8,001 bases of DNA from an uncultured Eubacteriales bacterium (GTDB taxonomy: Bacteria > Bacillota > Clostridia > Christensenellales > Borkfalkiaceae). The notes beneath the pieces are model-generated. The model did no database searches, was not told the DNA's origin, and was given only the letters and a program-made list of their open reading frames with translations. Shown piece by piece: positions 1 to 5,280 of this stretch. The DNA is taken from the NCBI GenBank assembly GCA_900549005.1, contig URMT01000075.1, positions 1-8,001 on the forward strand, read 5' to 3'. The position numbers and the translations under genes are program-made. Each line of letters begins with the position of its first letter. The stretch's first letter is position 1.

Positions 1-40
1 CCCGCTCGAAATCCTCTATTGCGAAAAGCCCGGCCACAAG

Positions 41-170
41 CACATTCCTGCACGTCAACCCTTGGAGATGCGAGCAGTACAAGGAGCGCGAGGAAAACCT
101 GACGGAGTTTACTTTGGCGTAAATGACGGAAGGTTACCGCAGCGCGACACAGTAATGCGAAGCATACCCG
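41..170 (+). repeat. Structured dispersed repeat, copy A (3' end truncated)
   Basis: Shares with copy C the blocks CACATTCCTGC, TCAACCCTTGGAGATGCGAG, CAGTACAAGGAGCG and GCGCGACACAGTAATGCGA. The closing helix P1 pairs ATGC (68-71) with GCAT (162-165), then GCA (74-76) with TGC (156-158) across a small internal loop. The second hairpin is TTTAC (108-112), a 6-base loop, GTAAA (119-123). The conserved 3' end block CAGAATGTTG is missing, and copy B begins about ten bases later, so A looks truncated by or fused to B. The strand given is the orientation shared by all copies; the transcribed strand is unknown. Confidence 0.7.
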
Positions 171-178
171 TCCCATAG

Positions 179-451
179 CGGGTTCAGAGATACAAGCAGA
201 ACGAGGAGCGTGCGGAACGCTGTGAAGGAGCACTATTAAGTCTACCACAGCACTCGCCAAAAAGATTTTGCAAAAAAGATTTTTGGCGAAGAGGAGGCGC
301 CGCCTCAACAGTCACGGCAAACACGCATAGCGCGATTGCCTGCAAAAAAACGGCGTGCGCCGACGAGTAAGTGACTGAGCAGAACCGTAAACGCGACAAT
401 GTTATGCGACGTATATATGAACCCGAACGGCGCTAATAGAATGTTGAACCC
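179..451 (+). repeat. Structured dispersed repeat, copy B (with internal insertion)
   Basis: Starts with GGGTTCAGAGA and ends with AGAATGTTGAACCC, so the outermost GGGTTCA and TGAACCC are perfectly complementary (7 bp). P1 is ATAC (190-193) with GTAT (411-414), then GCA (196-198) with TGC (405-407). The first hairpin, AGCGT/ACGCT at 207-211 and 217-221, is the same as in copy C. Where other copies have the short second hairpin, this copy carries about 130 extra bases (see the insertion entry), which makes it about 273 bases instead of about 155. Confidence 0.7.
232..364. repeat. Hairpin-rich insertion inside repeat copy B
   Basis: This segment replaces the 6-base-loop hairpin of the other copies. 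It holds its own series of hairpins: TCGCCAAAAA (254-263) with TTTTTGGCGA (280-289); GAGGC (294-298) with GCCTC (302-306); GGCAA (316-320) with TTGCC (336-340); GGCG (352-355) with CGCC (358-361). Downstream of it the repeat resumes with GAGTAAGTGACTGAGCAGAA, close to copy C. It has no open reading frame of note and no obvious target-site duplication. Confidence 0.5.
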
Positions 452-454
452 TAT

Positions 455-493
455 AACAGAAGAAGGGCGGAACTTCTACCAGCTCCGCCCTTC
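455..493 (-). terminator. Intrinsic terminator of the ferredoxin gene
   Basis: A perfect 10-bp stem, GAAGGGCGGA (462-471) with TCCGCCCTTC (484-493) and a 12-base loop, lies 18 bases after the ferredoxin stop codon. On the minus strand it is followed by TTCTGTT, a moderately U-rich tail. The stem is GC-rich and placed as expected for a Rho-independent terminator; the weak U tract lowers certainty. Confidence 0.65.
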
Positions 494-511
494 GACCATC
501 TTTAATTCAAA

Positions 512-682
512 TTATTCCGCGGTTATAGCACCGGTGGGGCAGCCATCTTCGCAAGCGCCGCAGTCGATGCAAACGTCGGGGTCAACGACGTACTTGCTGT
601 CGCCTTCGGAAATAGCGGAAACGGGGCAAACTGCCGCGCACGCACCGCACATTACGCATTCATCGGAAATAACGTGTGCCAT
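512..682 (-). CDS. Small 2[4Fe-4S] bacterial-type ferredoxin, 56 aa
   Basis: A low-potential electron carrier of the clostridial type, acting in the cytosol as donor or acceptor for enzymes such as pyruvate:ferredoxin oxidoreductase, hydrogenase or Rnf (family knowledge; the partner is not shown here). The translation begins MAHVISDECVMCGACAAVCP and ends PTGAITAE. Two complete CxxCxxCxxxCP motifs are seen, with cysteines at residues 9, 12, 15, 19 and 38, 41, 44, 48, each set able to ligand one cubane cluster. The two halves are related in sequence, as in the ancient duplicated ferredoxin fold, and 55-56 residues is the normal length. The start is fixed by GGAGG six bases before the ATG. It has its own promoter (723-751) and its own terminator (462-493), so it is probably a single-gene transcript. 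No frameshift or missing cysteine is seen. Confidence 0.95.
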   Translation of the reverse strand: MAHVISDECVMCGACAAVCPVSAISEGDSKYVVDPDVCIDCGACEDGCPTGAITAE

Positions 683-722
683 ATCAAACCTCCATATAAA
701 ATAATACGCTTTCAGTAAAATT

Positions 723-751
723 ATTATATCACACGCATTTTGATAAGTAAA
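723..751 (-). promoter_or_regulatory. Sigma-70/SigA-type promoter of the ferredoxin gene
   Basis: On the minus strand a TTTACT -35 box (746-751) lies exactly 17 bases before a consensus TATAAT -10 box (723-728). Transcription should start near 716, giving a leader of about 35 bases that contains the GGAGG ribosome binding site. The -35 box overlaps the distal arm of the hairpin at 749-779. Confidence 0.75.
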
Positions 752-779
752 GGGGAAAATACAATTTTTTTACCCCTTT
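749..779 (-). terminator. Second terminator-like hairpin after ricT
   Basis: AAAGGGG (773-779 read on the minus strand), a one-base bulge and AAAA pair with TTTTCCCCTTT (749-759), giving about 11 bp. It may end read-through from ricT before the ferredoxin promoter. Because it overlaps the -35 box it could also be an operator-like inverted repeat; the sequence alone does not decide. Confidence 0.45.
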
Positions 780-829
780 CAGGTGCTTTTTTGTGTAATT
801 TTTTTCAAATTTTATAAATTTCAGGCAAT

Positions 830-858
830 AAAATTCCCCTTGAATTTATAGGAATTTT
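830..858 (-). terminator. Probable terminator of the decarboxylase-tmk-holB-ricT operon
   Basis: AAAATTCC (minus strand, 858-851) pairs with GGAATTTT (837-830) around a 13-base loop, 12 bases after the ricT stop codon. The stem ends in a short U run. It is AU-rich and so modest in strength; the hairpin at 749-779 may act with it. Confidence 0.5.
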
Positions 859-870
859 TGTTTTTTTATC

Positions 871-1737
871 TCAGTCGAGAAGTTTTTTAACCTCTTCGTC
901 CACAGGCTCGTCCGCCTCTTTCTGTCCGCGGCGCTTGAAGCGGAGCTGCTCCACGGGGAAGTCCTTATATGCCGCGCCGTCGCCCTTGTCTATGCGCACC
1001 TTGGCCTCCATTTTGAGCATATTGACGTTGACCACCGTGCCCTCGCCGTCGGGAGTGCTTACCTCGCCGCCCACCTTGGGCATCTTTTTGCAGGCGTCGG
1101 CATAATAGTCGTTTTCGTAGGCAAGGCAGCACATCAGCCTGCCGCAAAGGCCCGAAATTTTGCCGGGATTGAGCGAAAGACCCTGATTTTTGGCCATTTT
1201 GATGGACACCTTTTTGAAATCGGGCATACAGCTTGCACAGCAGCATTCCCTGCCGCACGGGCCAAGCCCGCCGAGCATCTTGGCCTCGTCGCGCACGCCT
1301 ATCTGGCGCAGTTCTATCCTTATTCTGAACACCGAGGAAAGGTCTTTTACAAGCTCGCGGAAGTCCACCCTGCCCTCTGCGGTGAAGTAAAAGATTACCT
1401 TTGACCCGTCGAACGTGAATTCGCAGTCGACCAGCTTCATATCCAGCCCGCGCGCGGCAATCTTTTCGGCTGCGGTCTTCATTGCGGGGCCGCGCTTTTC
1501 CTCGTTTGCCCGAACGGTCTCTTCGTCCTTTTTGGTAGCCGCGCGGAGCACGGGCTTCAAGGGCGCCACAAGCTCCTCTTCGGGCACCTCCCTCTCGGGC
1601 AGGCAAACGGTGGCGTACTCCATTCCGCGCGCCGTCTCTACGATTACGCCCTGCCCTTCTTCATATGAACCATCGCCGGGAGCGAAGTAATATACCTTGC
1701 CGCCGCCTTTGAATTTTACTCCGATAATTTTAGCCAT
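871..1737 (-). CDS. ricT: RicT / YaaT, PSP1-domain regulator of RNA processing, 288 aa
   Basis: In Bacillus subtilis, RicT with RicA and RicF forms the Y-complex, which carries [4Fe-4S] clusters and directs RNase Y cleavage of mRNAs; it is also needed for sporulation, biofilm formation and competence. Here the N-terminal part (1-60) is followed by the PSP1 C-terminal region (about 55-145) and the hallmark cysteine segment: GPCGRECCCASC at 159-170, VSIKMAKNQGLSLNPGKISG at 177-196, and GLCGRLMCCLAYEN at 196-209. Cysteines 161, 166, 198, 203 and 204 are candidates for cluster ligands; 165, 167 and 170 make the first cluster richer than in the B. subtilis protein as I recall it. Length is close to the Bacillus protein (about 275). 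The start has AGAGGAG eight bases upstream, and the first 22 bases overlap the end of holB, so the two are translationally linked. RicA and RicF are not in this window. Confidence 0.92.
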   Translation of the reverse strand: MAKIIGVKFKGGGKVYYFAPGDGSYEEGQGVIVETARGMEYATVCLPEREVPEEELVAPLKPVLRAATKKDEETVRANEEKRGPAMKTAAEKIAARGLDMKLVDCEFTFDGSKVIFYFTAEGRVDFRELVKDLSSVFRIRIELRQIGVRDEAKMLGGLGPCGRECCCASCMPDFKKVSIKMAKNQGLSLNPGKISGLCGRLMCCLAYENDYYADACKKMPKVGGEVSTPDGEGTVVNVNMLKMEAKVRIDKGDGAAYKDFPVEQLRFKRRGQKEADEPVDEEVKKLLD

Positions 1738-2666
1738 TTATTATTCTCCTCTATCATTTTAAGCATAGCGCCGAACAAAAGCGCCGAAAAGTATGCGTTG
1801 AATTTTAAATCGCGCTGGGCCTCGCCGAAGGCTTCCGCACCCTTTAAAAGGGCGGCCTCCGTCCAGATTTTTTCCAGCGCGCCCTTGCCGCTATCCGCTG
1901 TATGCACCCTTGACAGCGCCTTTGCGCGCGCCGCTTCCAGGCACAGCCGCTGGGCGTGGGAAACTATCTCCCTCTTATACTTGCTGTCGCCGTATTTTAG
2001 CGCGGCAAGCCCCGCCGCCGAAAGCGTAGAGGCAGATAAAATTTCCGTAGCCGCGTCGTTTACCTCGGTAAACTCGCCGCCCGCAAGCGCCTCGGCAACG
2101 CTTAAAACGCCGCCGCAGCTCTCCGCCGCACGGCGGTTTAAAGCCGCGCCCGCATTTTTGCGCTCCAACGCGCCGAAAATCATATCGGCGGTGAAGGGCG
2201 GAACTTCAAGAAGGCGCACGCGCGAGAGTATGGTGGGCAGAACGGGCGAAAGCGAGGTTGCGCCCAAAATGAAGCCCACGCCCTCGGGCGGCTCTTCTAT
2301 CACCTTTAAAAGTTTGTTCTGAACGACTGCCGAACATTCGTCGAACGAACTTATCAGATACAGCTTTCTGTCGCCGTAGGCGGGGCGCATTGCGCAGTCC
2401 TCTATCAGCGCGACGGCTGCCTCGGCGTTGAATTTTTTGCCCTGTTCGGGGTAAATTTTGCAGTCGGGGAAGGCCTCGCGCAATATCTGCCCGCCCGCTT
2501 TATCCTCCGCCGAAACGGAGAAATAGCGCAGGGCGAAAATTTTGAGCGCGTCGCGCAGGTAGGCCGAATCTTCGAATGAGAGCATATAGGCGTGCGCCAG
2601 TCTGCCCGCCTCGGCCTCGCGGCAGAAAATTTTATAAGCAGAGCTGTTTTTAATTAAAATTTCCAT
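1716..2666 (-). CDS. holB: DNA polymerase III delta-prime subunit, 316 aa
   Basis: A clamp-loader subunit that helps place the sliding clamp on primed DNA. The start MEILIKNSSAYK is preferred over an upstream in-frame ATG because AGGGGG lies a few bases before it and the upstream extension is not protein-like. Visible motifs are HAYML at 25-29, the sensor-type stretch NKLLKVIEEPP at 117-127, FILGAT at 132-137, and LPTILSRVRLLEVPP at 143-157 (the SRC-like arginine-finger region). There is no Walker A P-loop after HAYML and no CxxC zinc cluster near residues 50-70. An inactive ATP site is known for delta-prime; the missing zinc module marks a shortened form. The gene lies 59 bases after tmk and overlaps ricT, the same neighbours as in Bacillus. 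DnaX is less likely because of its size and lack of a P-loop. Confidence 0.88.
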   Translation of the reverse strand: MEILIKNSSAYKIFCREAEAGRLAHAYMLSFEDSAYLRDALKIFALRYFSVSAEDKAGGQILREAFPDCKIYPEQGKKFNAEAAVALIEDCAMRPAYGDRKLYLISSFDECSAVVQNKLLKVIEEPPEGVGFILGATSLSPVLPTILSRVRLLEVPPFTADMIFGALERKNAGAALNRRAAESCGGVLSVAEALAGGEFTEVNDAATEILSASTLSAAGLAALKYGDSKYKREIVSHAQRLCLEAARAKALSRVHTADSGKGALEKIWTEAALLKGAEAFGEAQRDLKFNAYFSALLFGAMLKMIEENNKWLKLSE

Positions 2667-2725
2667 TTCCGCCCCCTGCAAAAAATCAATAAAAACACGT
2701 TGAATCGGGCATATGTGCGGGGCAA

Positions 2726-3349
2726 TCAGATAATTTTTGCCGCCTTCAATATGCCGTAAATTCTTTCGGCCGTGTCGAACTTGCTGCCGCCGCACTCTAC
2801 CTTTACTATCCTTTCGGGATACTCATTGGCGAGCGCGAGATAGCCTTCGTACACCTTGCGGTGGAAGGAAAGCCCGAGCTGTTCCATTCTATCGCCCTCG
2901 TCGGCCCCGTGCTTGCGCGCAAAGGCGGCGTCGGGCGAGATGTTTAAAAACAGCGTCATATCCGGCCTGAAATCTTTGATTGCAAAGGAGTTAATCTCCT
3001 TTATGAACTCCGCCCCCAGCCCCCTGGCGTAGCCCTGGTAGGCGAGGGAGGAATCTACGTACCTGTCGCACAGCACCAAAAGGCCCTTATCCAGCGCGGG
3101 CTTTACCTTTTCGGCAAGGTGCTGGGCGCGCGCGGCGGCGTATAAAAGCGCCTCGCACTGGTCGCACATTGCGGTGTTTTTGCCGTTTAAAATTATAGAG
3201 CGTATCTGTTCGGCTATGTCGCTGCCGCCCGGTTCGCGCGTTACTATGTGCGAAATACCCTCTTTTTTAAGCCGCTCTGAAAGCAGCCTTATCTGCGTGC
3301 TCTTGCCCGAGCCTTCGCAGCCTTCAAAAGTTATGAATCTGCCCTTCAT
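2726..3349 (-). CDS. tmk: Thymidylate kinase, 207 aa
   Basis: Phosphorylates dTMP to dTDP with ATP, a required step of dTTP synthesis in the cytosol. The P-loop GCEGSGKST (10-18), the dTMP-binding REPGGS (38-43), the DRY motif (95-97) followed by SSLAYQG (100-106), and a lid segment with RKHGADEGDRME (145-156) are all present in the usual order. Length is typical of bacterial enzymes. The ATG overlaps the last 26 bases of the decarboxylase gene, with only a weak purine-rich AAAGA ahead of it, so translation probably depends on coupling to the upstream gene. The neighbouring order decarboxylase-tmk-holB-ricT matches B. subtilis apart from the missing yaaQ and yaaR. No defect is seen. Confidence 0.96.
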   Translation of the reverse strand: MKGRFITFEGCEGSGKSTQIRLLSERLKKEGISHIVTREPGGSDIAEQIRSIILNGKNTAMCDQCEALLYAAARAQHLAEKVKPALDKGLLVLCDRYVDSSLAYQGYARGLGAEFIKEINSFAIKDFRPDMTLFLNISPDAAFARKHGADEGDRMEQLGLSFHRKVYEGYLALANEYPERIVKVECGGSKFDTAERIYGILKAAKII

Positions 3350-4691
3350 TTTTCTTTACCACTTTAATTTTTCCGTTGGTGAGCCCGAATGTGTGGGGCG
3401 CGCTCTTCAACAGTTTTGCCGCCTCTTCGGTGATTATTTCGCCTGCCGCAATCACGGGCATACAGGGGGGCATAAGCCCCGCGTTGCAGGCGCTCATTCT
3501 GCCTGCGGCCTCTTCGGGCGCAACGTATTCGGCAGGCTGGCGCAGGGCGTATAAAAAGCTGTATGTGCGCGCGGGGACGGGAAGTTTTTTGCGGGGTACG
3601 TAGCTGCCGCGCATACCGCGCTGTTTGAGCGCGCGGCCTATCGCCGCCGAAAGCGCCTTGAAGTGCGCCGCGCCCGTAGCCGCCGAGAGATAGAACACGA
3701 GGTATCTGCCGTCGGCAAATTCGGCATATATGCCGTCCTTTTCCAGCCTTGCGGCGAGTTTGCGCGAATCACACGCGAGGGGCGCGCAGTCCAGGCACAG
3801 TTTGGTCCAGTCGCCCGAGGGATAGAATTTAAGCTGGGGGTTGCGCTCTTTGAAGTCGCCAAGCGCCGCCTTTGCCCTTTCGATGTCCCGCGTGTGCGAG
3901 GCGAGGTATTTATAGCCGAACTCCACCGAAGCCATTACGGGATAGGAGGGCGAAGTGGTGCGGAATACCGACAGACCCTCCCTTATCCCCTCTTCGAGCG
4001 AGAGGTTGTTTACAAACAGCGCCGCGCCCTGCGTGAGCGTGGGCAGCGACTTGTGCGCTCCGTCCGCCCAGGCGTCGGCATACACGCCGGCATAGCCCGC
4101 CCTGCCGCTTTCAAAGGCGAGGTGGGCGCCGTGGGCGCCGTCAACCAGAAGCACCTTCCCGCGGGAGTGGAGCGCCTCGGCATACTTTTCGAGCGGGGCG
4201 ATATTGCCGTAATAATCGGGCGAGGTGGCAATCATACCTATTATATCGTCGTCGCCCGCTACAAGCTGCGCAATTTCGGCGGCGTCGGGCGGCTGTACGA
4301 TGCCGTCGCGCTCTTCGCCCTGCACTATTACGGGCTCTAACTTGAAGAGACGGCAGGCATTCCACACGCTCTTGTGGCTGCCCCTGGGGACGATTATTTT
4401 ACCGCCCCTGTCCTTTATTGCCCAGAACATAGAGAGAATCGAGCTGGTAGAGCCGTCGGTTGTGATGAACGCGCGCTTGGCGCCCGCAATCATTGCGATA
4501 TCAGACTGCGCCTCGGCTATCGGGCCGGAGGGGCTGCCCAGCTCGTCCGTATAGGAAAGTTCGGTTACGTCGTCGCCGCACACCGAAAACAGCGCAGAGA
4601 GTGCGCCGCCGCCCTTGTGGCCTGGTGTATGAAAGCTGACGTGTCCGCGCTTTCCGCTTTTTATACTGTCGTAAATGCGATATTCACTCAT
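3324..4691 (-). CDS. PLP-dependent Orn/Lys/Arg decarboxylase family protein (YaaO/SpeA-like), 455 aa
   Basis: Fold-type I decarboxylase that removes the carboxyl group of a basic amino acid to give a polyamine precursor; whether arginine, lysine or ornithine is used cannot be read from the sequence. Seen are SFHTPGHKGG near the N-terminus (19-28), the phosphate-binding TTDGSTSSI (77-85), the cofactor-contacting DGAHGAHLAF (184-193), and the Schiff-base lysine K214 in GAHKSLPTLTQGAALFVN (211-228). The C-terminal domain ends with the family pattern PPCMPVIAAGEIIT (408-421). The length fits the short Gram-positive class (about 450-490), not the 700-plus residue inducible enzymes. An upstream in-frame ATG (4790) was rejected because it lies inside a terminator stem and adds 33 unrelated residues; the chosen ATG, though, has no clear ribosome binding site. 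It heads the operon, as yaaO sits ahead of tmk in Bacillus. Confidence 0.9.
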   Translation of the reverse strand: MSEYRIYDSIKSGKRGHVSFHTPGHKGGGALSALFSVCGDDVTELSYTDELGSPSGPIAEAQSDIAMIAGAKRAFITTDGSTSSILSMFWAIKDRGGKIIVPRGSHKSVWNACRLFKLEPVIVQGEERDGIVQPPDAAEIAQLVAGDDDIIGMIATSPDYYGNIAPLEKYAEALHSRGKVLLVDGAHGAHLAFESGRAGYAGVYADAWADGAHKSLPTLTQGAALFVNNLSLEEGIREGLSVFRTTSPSYPVMASVEFGYKYLASHTRDIERAKAALGDFKERNPQLKFYPSGDWTKLCLDCAPLACDSRKLAARLEKDGIYAEFADGRYLVFYLSAATGAAHFKALSAAIGRALKQRGMRGSYVPRKKLPVPARTYSFLYALRQPAEYVAPEEAAGRMSACNAGLMPPCMPVIAAGEIITEEAAKLLKSAPHTFGLTNGKIKVVKKNEGQIHNF

Positions 4692-4756
4692 AGTAAAAAT
4701 TTCAGTTTTGTGTTTTTTGCGGCAGACTCCGCATTGCGCAAAAATCGGCCGAACGC

Positions 4757-4790
4757 AAAAAATGGCCGACAGCGTTGCGCCGTCAGCCAT
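4757..4790 (-). terminator. Very strong intrinsic terminator upstream of the decarboxylase
   Basis: On the minus strand ATGGCTGACGGCG (4790-4778), a CAA loop and CGCTGTCGGCCAT (4774-4762) form a continuous 13-bp stem (two G-U pairs), followed at once by TTTTTT (4762-4757). This is a textbook Rho-independent terminator. It sits 490 bases after lysS but only 65 bases before the decarboxylase ATG, so it may end lysS transcription or act as a conditional terminator in the decarboxylase leader. Confidence 0.85.
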
Positions 4791-4893
4791 TTGTATCCCT
4801 AAATTATGAATAATTTAAAAATTTGCGGCGCAAGTTTTTTCTCTTCGCTTTCTGTTCGTTAATCCCTTTATAAATTTATCCGCGCAAGGTGCT

Positions 4894-4934
4894 GAGATTT
4901 CTCGACTTCGGCTAACGCCTCCGCTCGAAATGAC
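4894..4934. repeat. Half copy of the GAGATTTCTCGA...CTCGAAATGAC palindromic repeat
   Basis: GAGATTTCTCGACTTCGG and CCGCTCGAAATGAC are the right arm of the palindrome seen whole at 6968-7052. Only this arm is present, so it cannot form the long hairpin. Confidence 0.65.
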
Positions 4935-4990
4935 AATTATTATTAAAAAATAATTAACGGGCGCAAGGCGAACGCCCTACACCACCCGCT

Positions 4991-5013
4991 AATCAACCCT
5001 TGGAGATGCGAGC
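4991..5013 (+). repeat. 5' fragment of the structured repeat family
   Basis: AATCAACCCTTGGAGATGCGAGC matches the 5' portion of copies A and C and then stops; unrelated sequence follows. No 3' partner is present for its P1 strand. Confidence 0.6.
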
Positions 5014-5036
5014 TTTTCTCTACCCTACCTTTATTT

Positions 5037-5057
5037 CCTCCCCTAAGCAAGGGGAGG
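5037..5057. repeat. CCTCCCCT/AGGGGAGG hairpin
   Basis: A perfect 8-bp stem (5037-5044 with 5050-5057) and a 5-base AAGCA loop. Neither strand has a following U tract, so it is not a normal terminator. It may be a small intergenic palindromic repeat. Confidence 0.55.
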
Positions 5058-5076
5058 CTTGCCACTACAACACGCC

Positions 5077-5120
5077 CAACGCGGGTTCAGAGAAGCAAGC
5101 AAGACAAGGCGAACGCCCTA
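5077..5120 (+). repeat. 5' fragment of the structured repeat, type D
   Basis: CAACGCGGGTTCAGAGAAGC and AAGCAAGACAAGGCGAACGC match the 5' end of copy D almost base for base, then copy C begins. This shows two subtypes of the 5' end next to each other. Confidence 0.7.
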
Positions 5121-5280
5121 CCACATTCCTGCCAATCAACCCTTGAAGATGCGAGCAGTACAAGGAGCGTGCGGAACGCTGCGAAGGAGCTTACTTAGAG
5201 GTAAGTGACTGAGCAGAACCGTAAGCGCGACACAGTAATGCGACGCATATACAAGGGAAAACGGTGCAATCAGAATGTTG
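5121..5280 (+). repeat. Structured dispersed repeat, copy C (full length)
   Basis: Starts CCACATTCCTGCC and ends CAGAATGTTG, which partly complement each other. P1 pairs ATGCG (5149-5153) with CGCAT (5244-5248) and GCA (5155-5157) with TGC (5239-5241). Inside are hairpin AGCGT/ACGCT (5166-5170, 5176-5180; 5-base loop) and hairpin CTTAC/GTAAG (5190-5194, 5201-5205; 6-base loop), then a conserved single-stranded-looking block around GCGACACAGTAATGCGA. The last base touches the lysS stop codon at 5281. In the lysS transcript the complement of this element would form the 3' untranslated region. Confidence 0.8.

Larger units (their letters stand above)
1..461. other. Non-coding, repeat-derived intergenic stretch
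   Basis: No credible gene is visible here; the open frames have low-complexity or odd composition and no ribosome binding site. The stretch is made almost entirely of two adjacent copies (A and B) of the dispersed structured repeat described below. The first ~11 bases (CCGCTCGAAAT) resemble the end of the CTCGAAATGAC palindromic repeat seen at 4894-4934 and 6968-7052. Confidence 0.6.
4964..5121. repeat. Pair of 17-base direct repeats
   Basis: CAAGGCGAACGCCCTAC occurs at 4964-4980 and again at 5105-5121. The second copy is part of the 5' fragment of the structured repeat; the first lies beside another fragment of it (4991-5013). They suggest local duplication or nested insertion. Confidence 0.6.
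4692..5280. other. 590-base non-coding spacer between lysS and the decarboxylase operon
   Basis: No gene is supported. From right to left it holds repeat copy C, two 5' fragments of the same repeat (4991-5013 and 5077-5120), a CCTCCCCT/AGGGGAGG hairpin (5037-5057), half of a palindromic repeat (4894-4934), and a strong terminator (4757-4790). I found no convincing promoter for the decarboxylase operon; AT-rich boxes near 4800-4880 are poor matches. Confidence 0.6.

Noticed and set aside
41..451. CRISPR array
   Set aside because: The repeats are long, divergent, unevenly spaced and internally folded, with no uniform 24-40 base repeat or spacer pattern and no cas gene.
399..704. Plus-strand open frame of 101 codons over the ferredoxin gene
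   Set aside because: It is the antisense of the ferredoxin gene and its terminator; the minus frame has all eight cluster cysteines, a promoter and a ribosome binding site.
4692..4790. Upstream ATG giving a 488-residue decarboxylase
   Set aside because: The ATG is the first base pair triplet of a 13-bp terminator stem, and the added 33 residues do not look like the family N-terminus. An AGGG does sit ahead of it, so it is not fully excluded.
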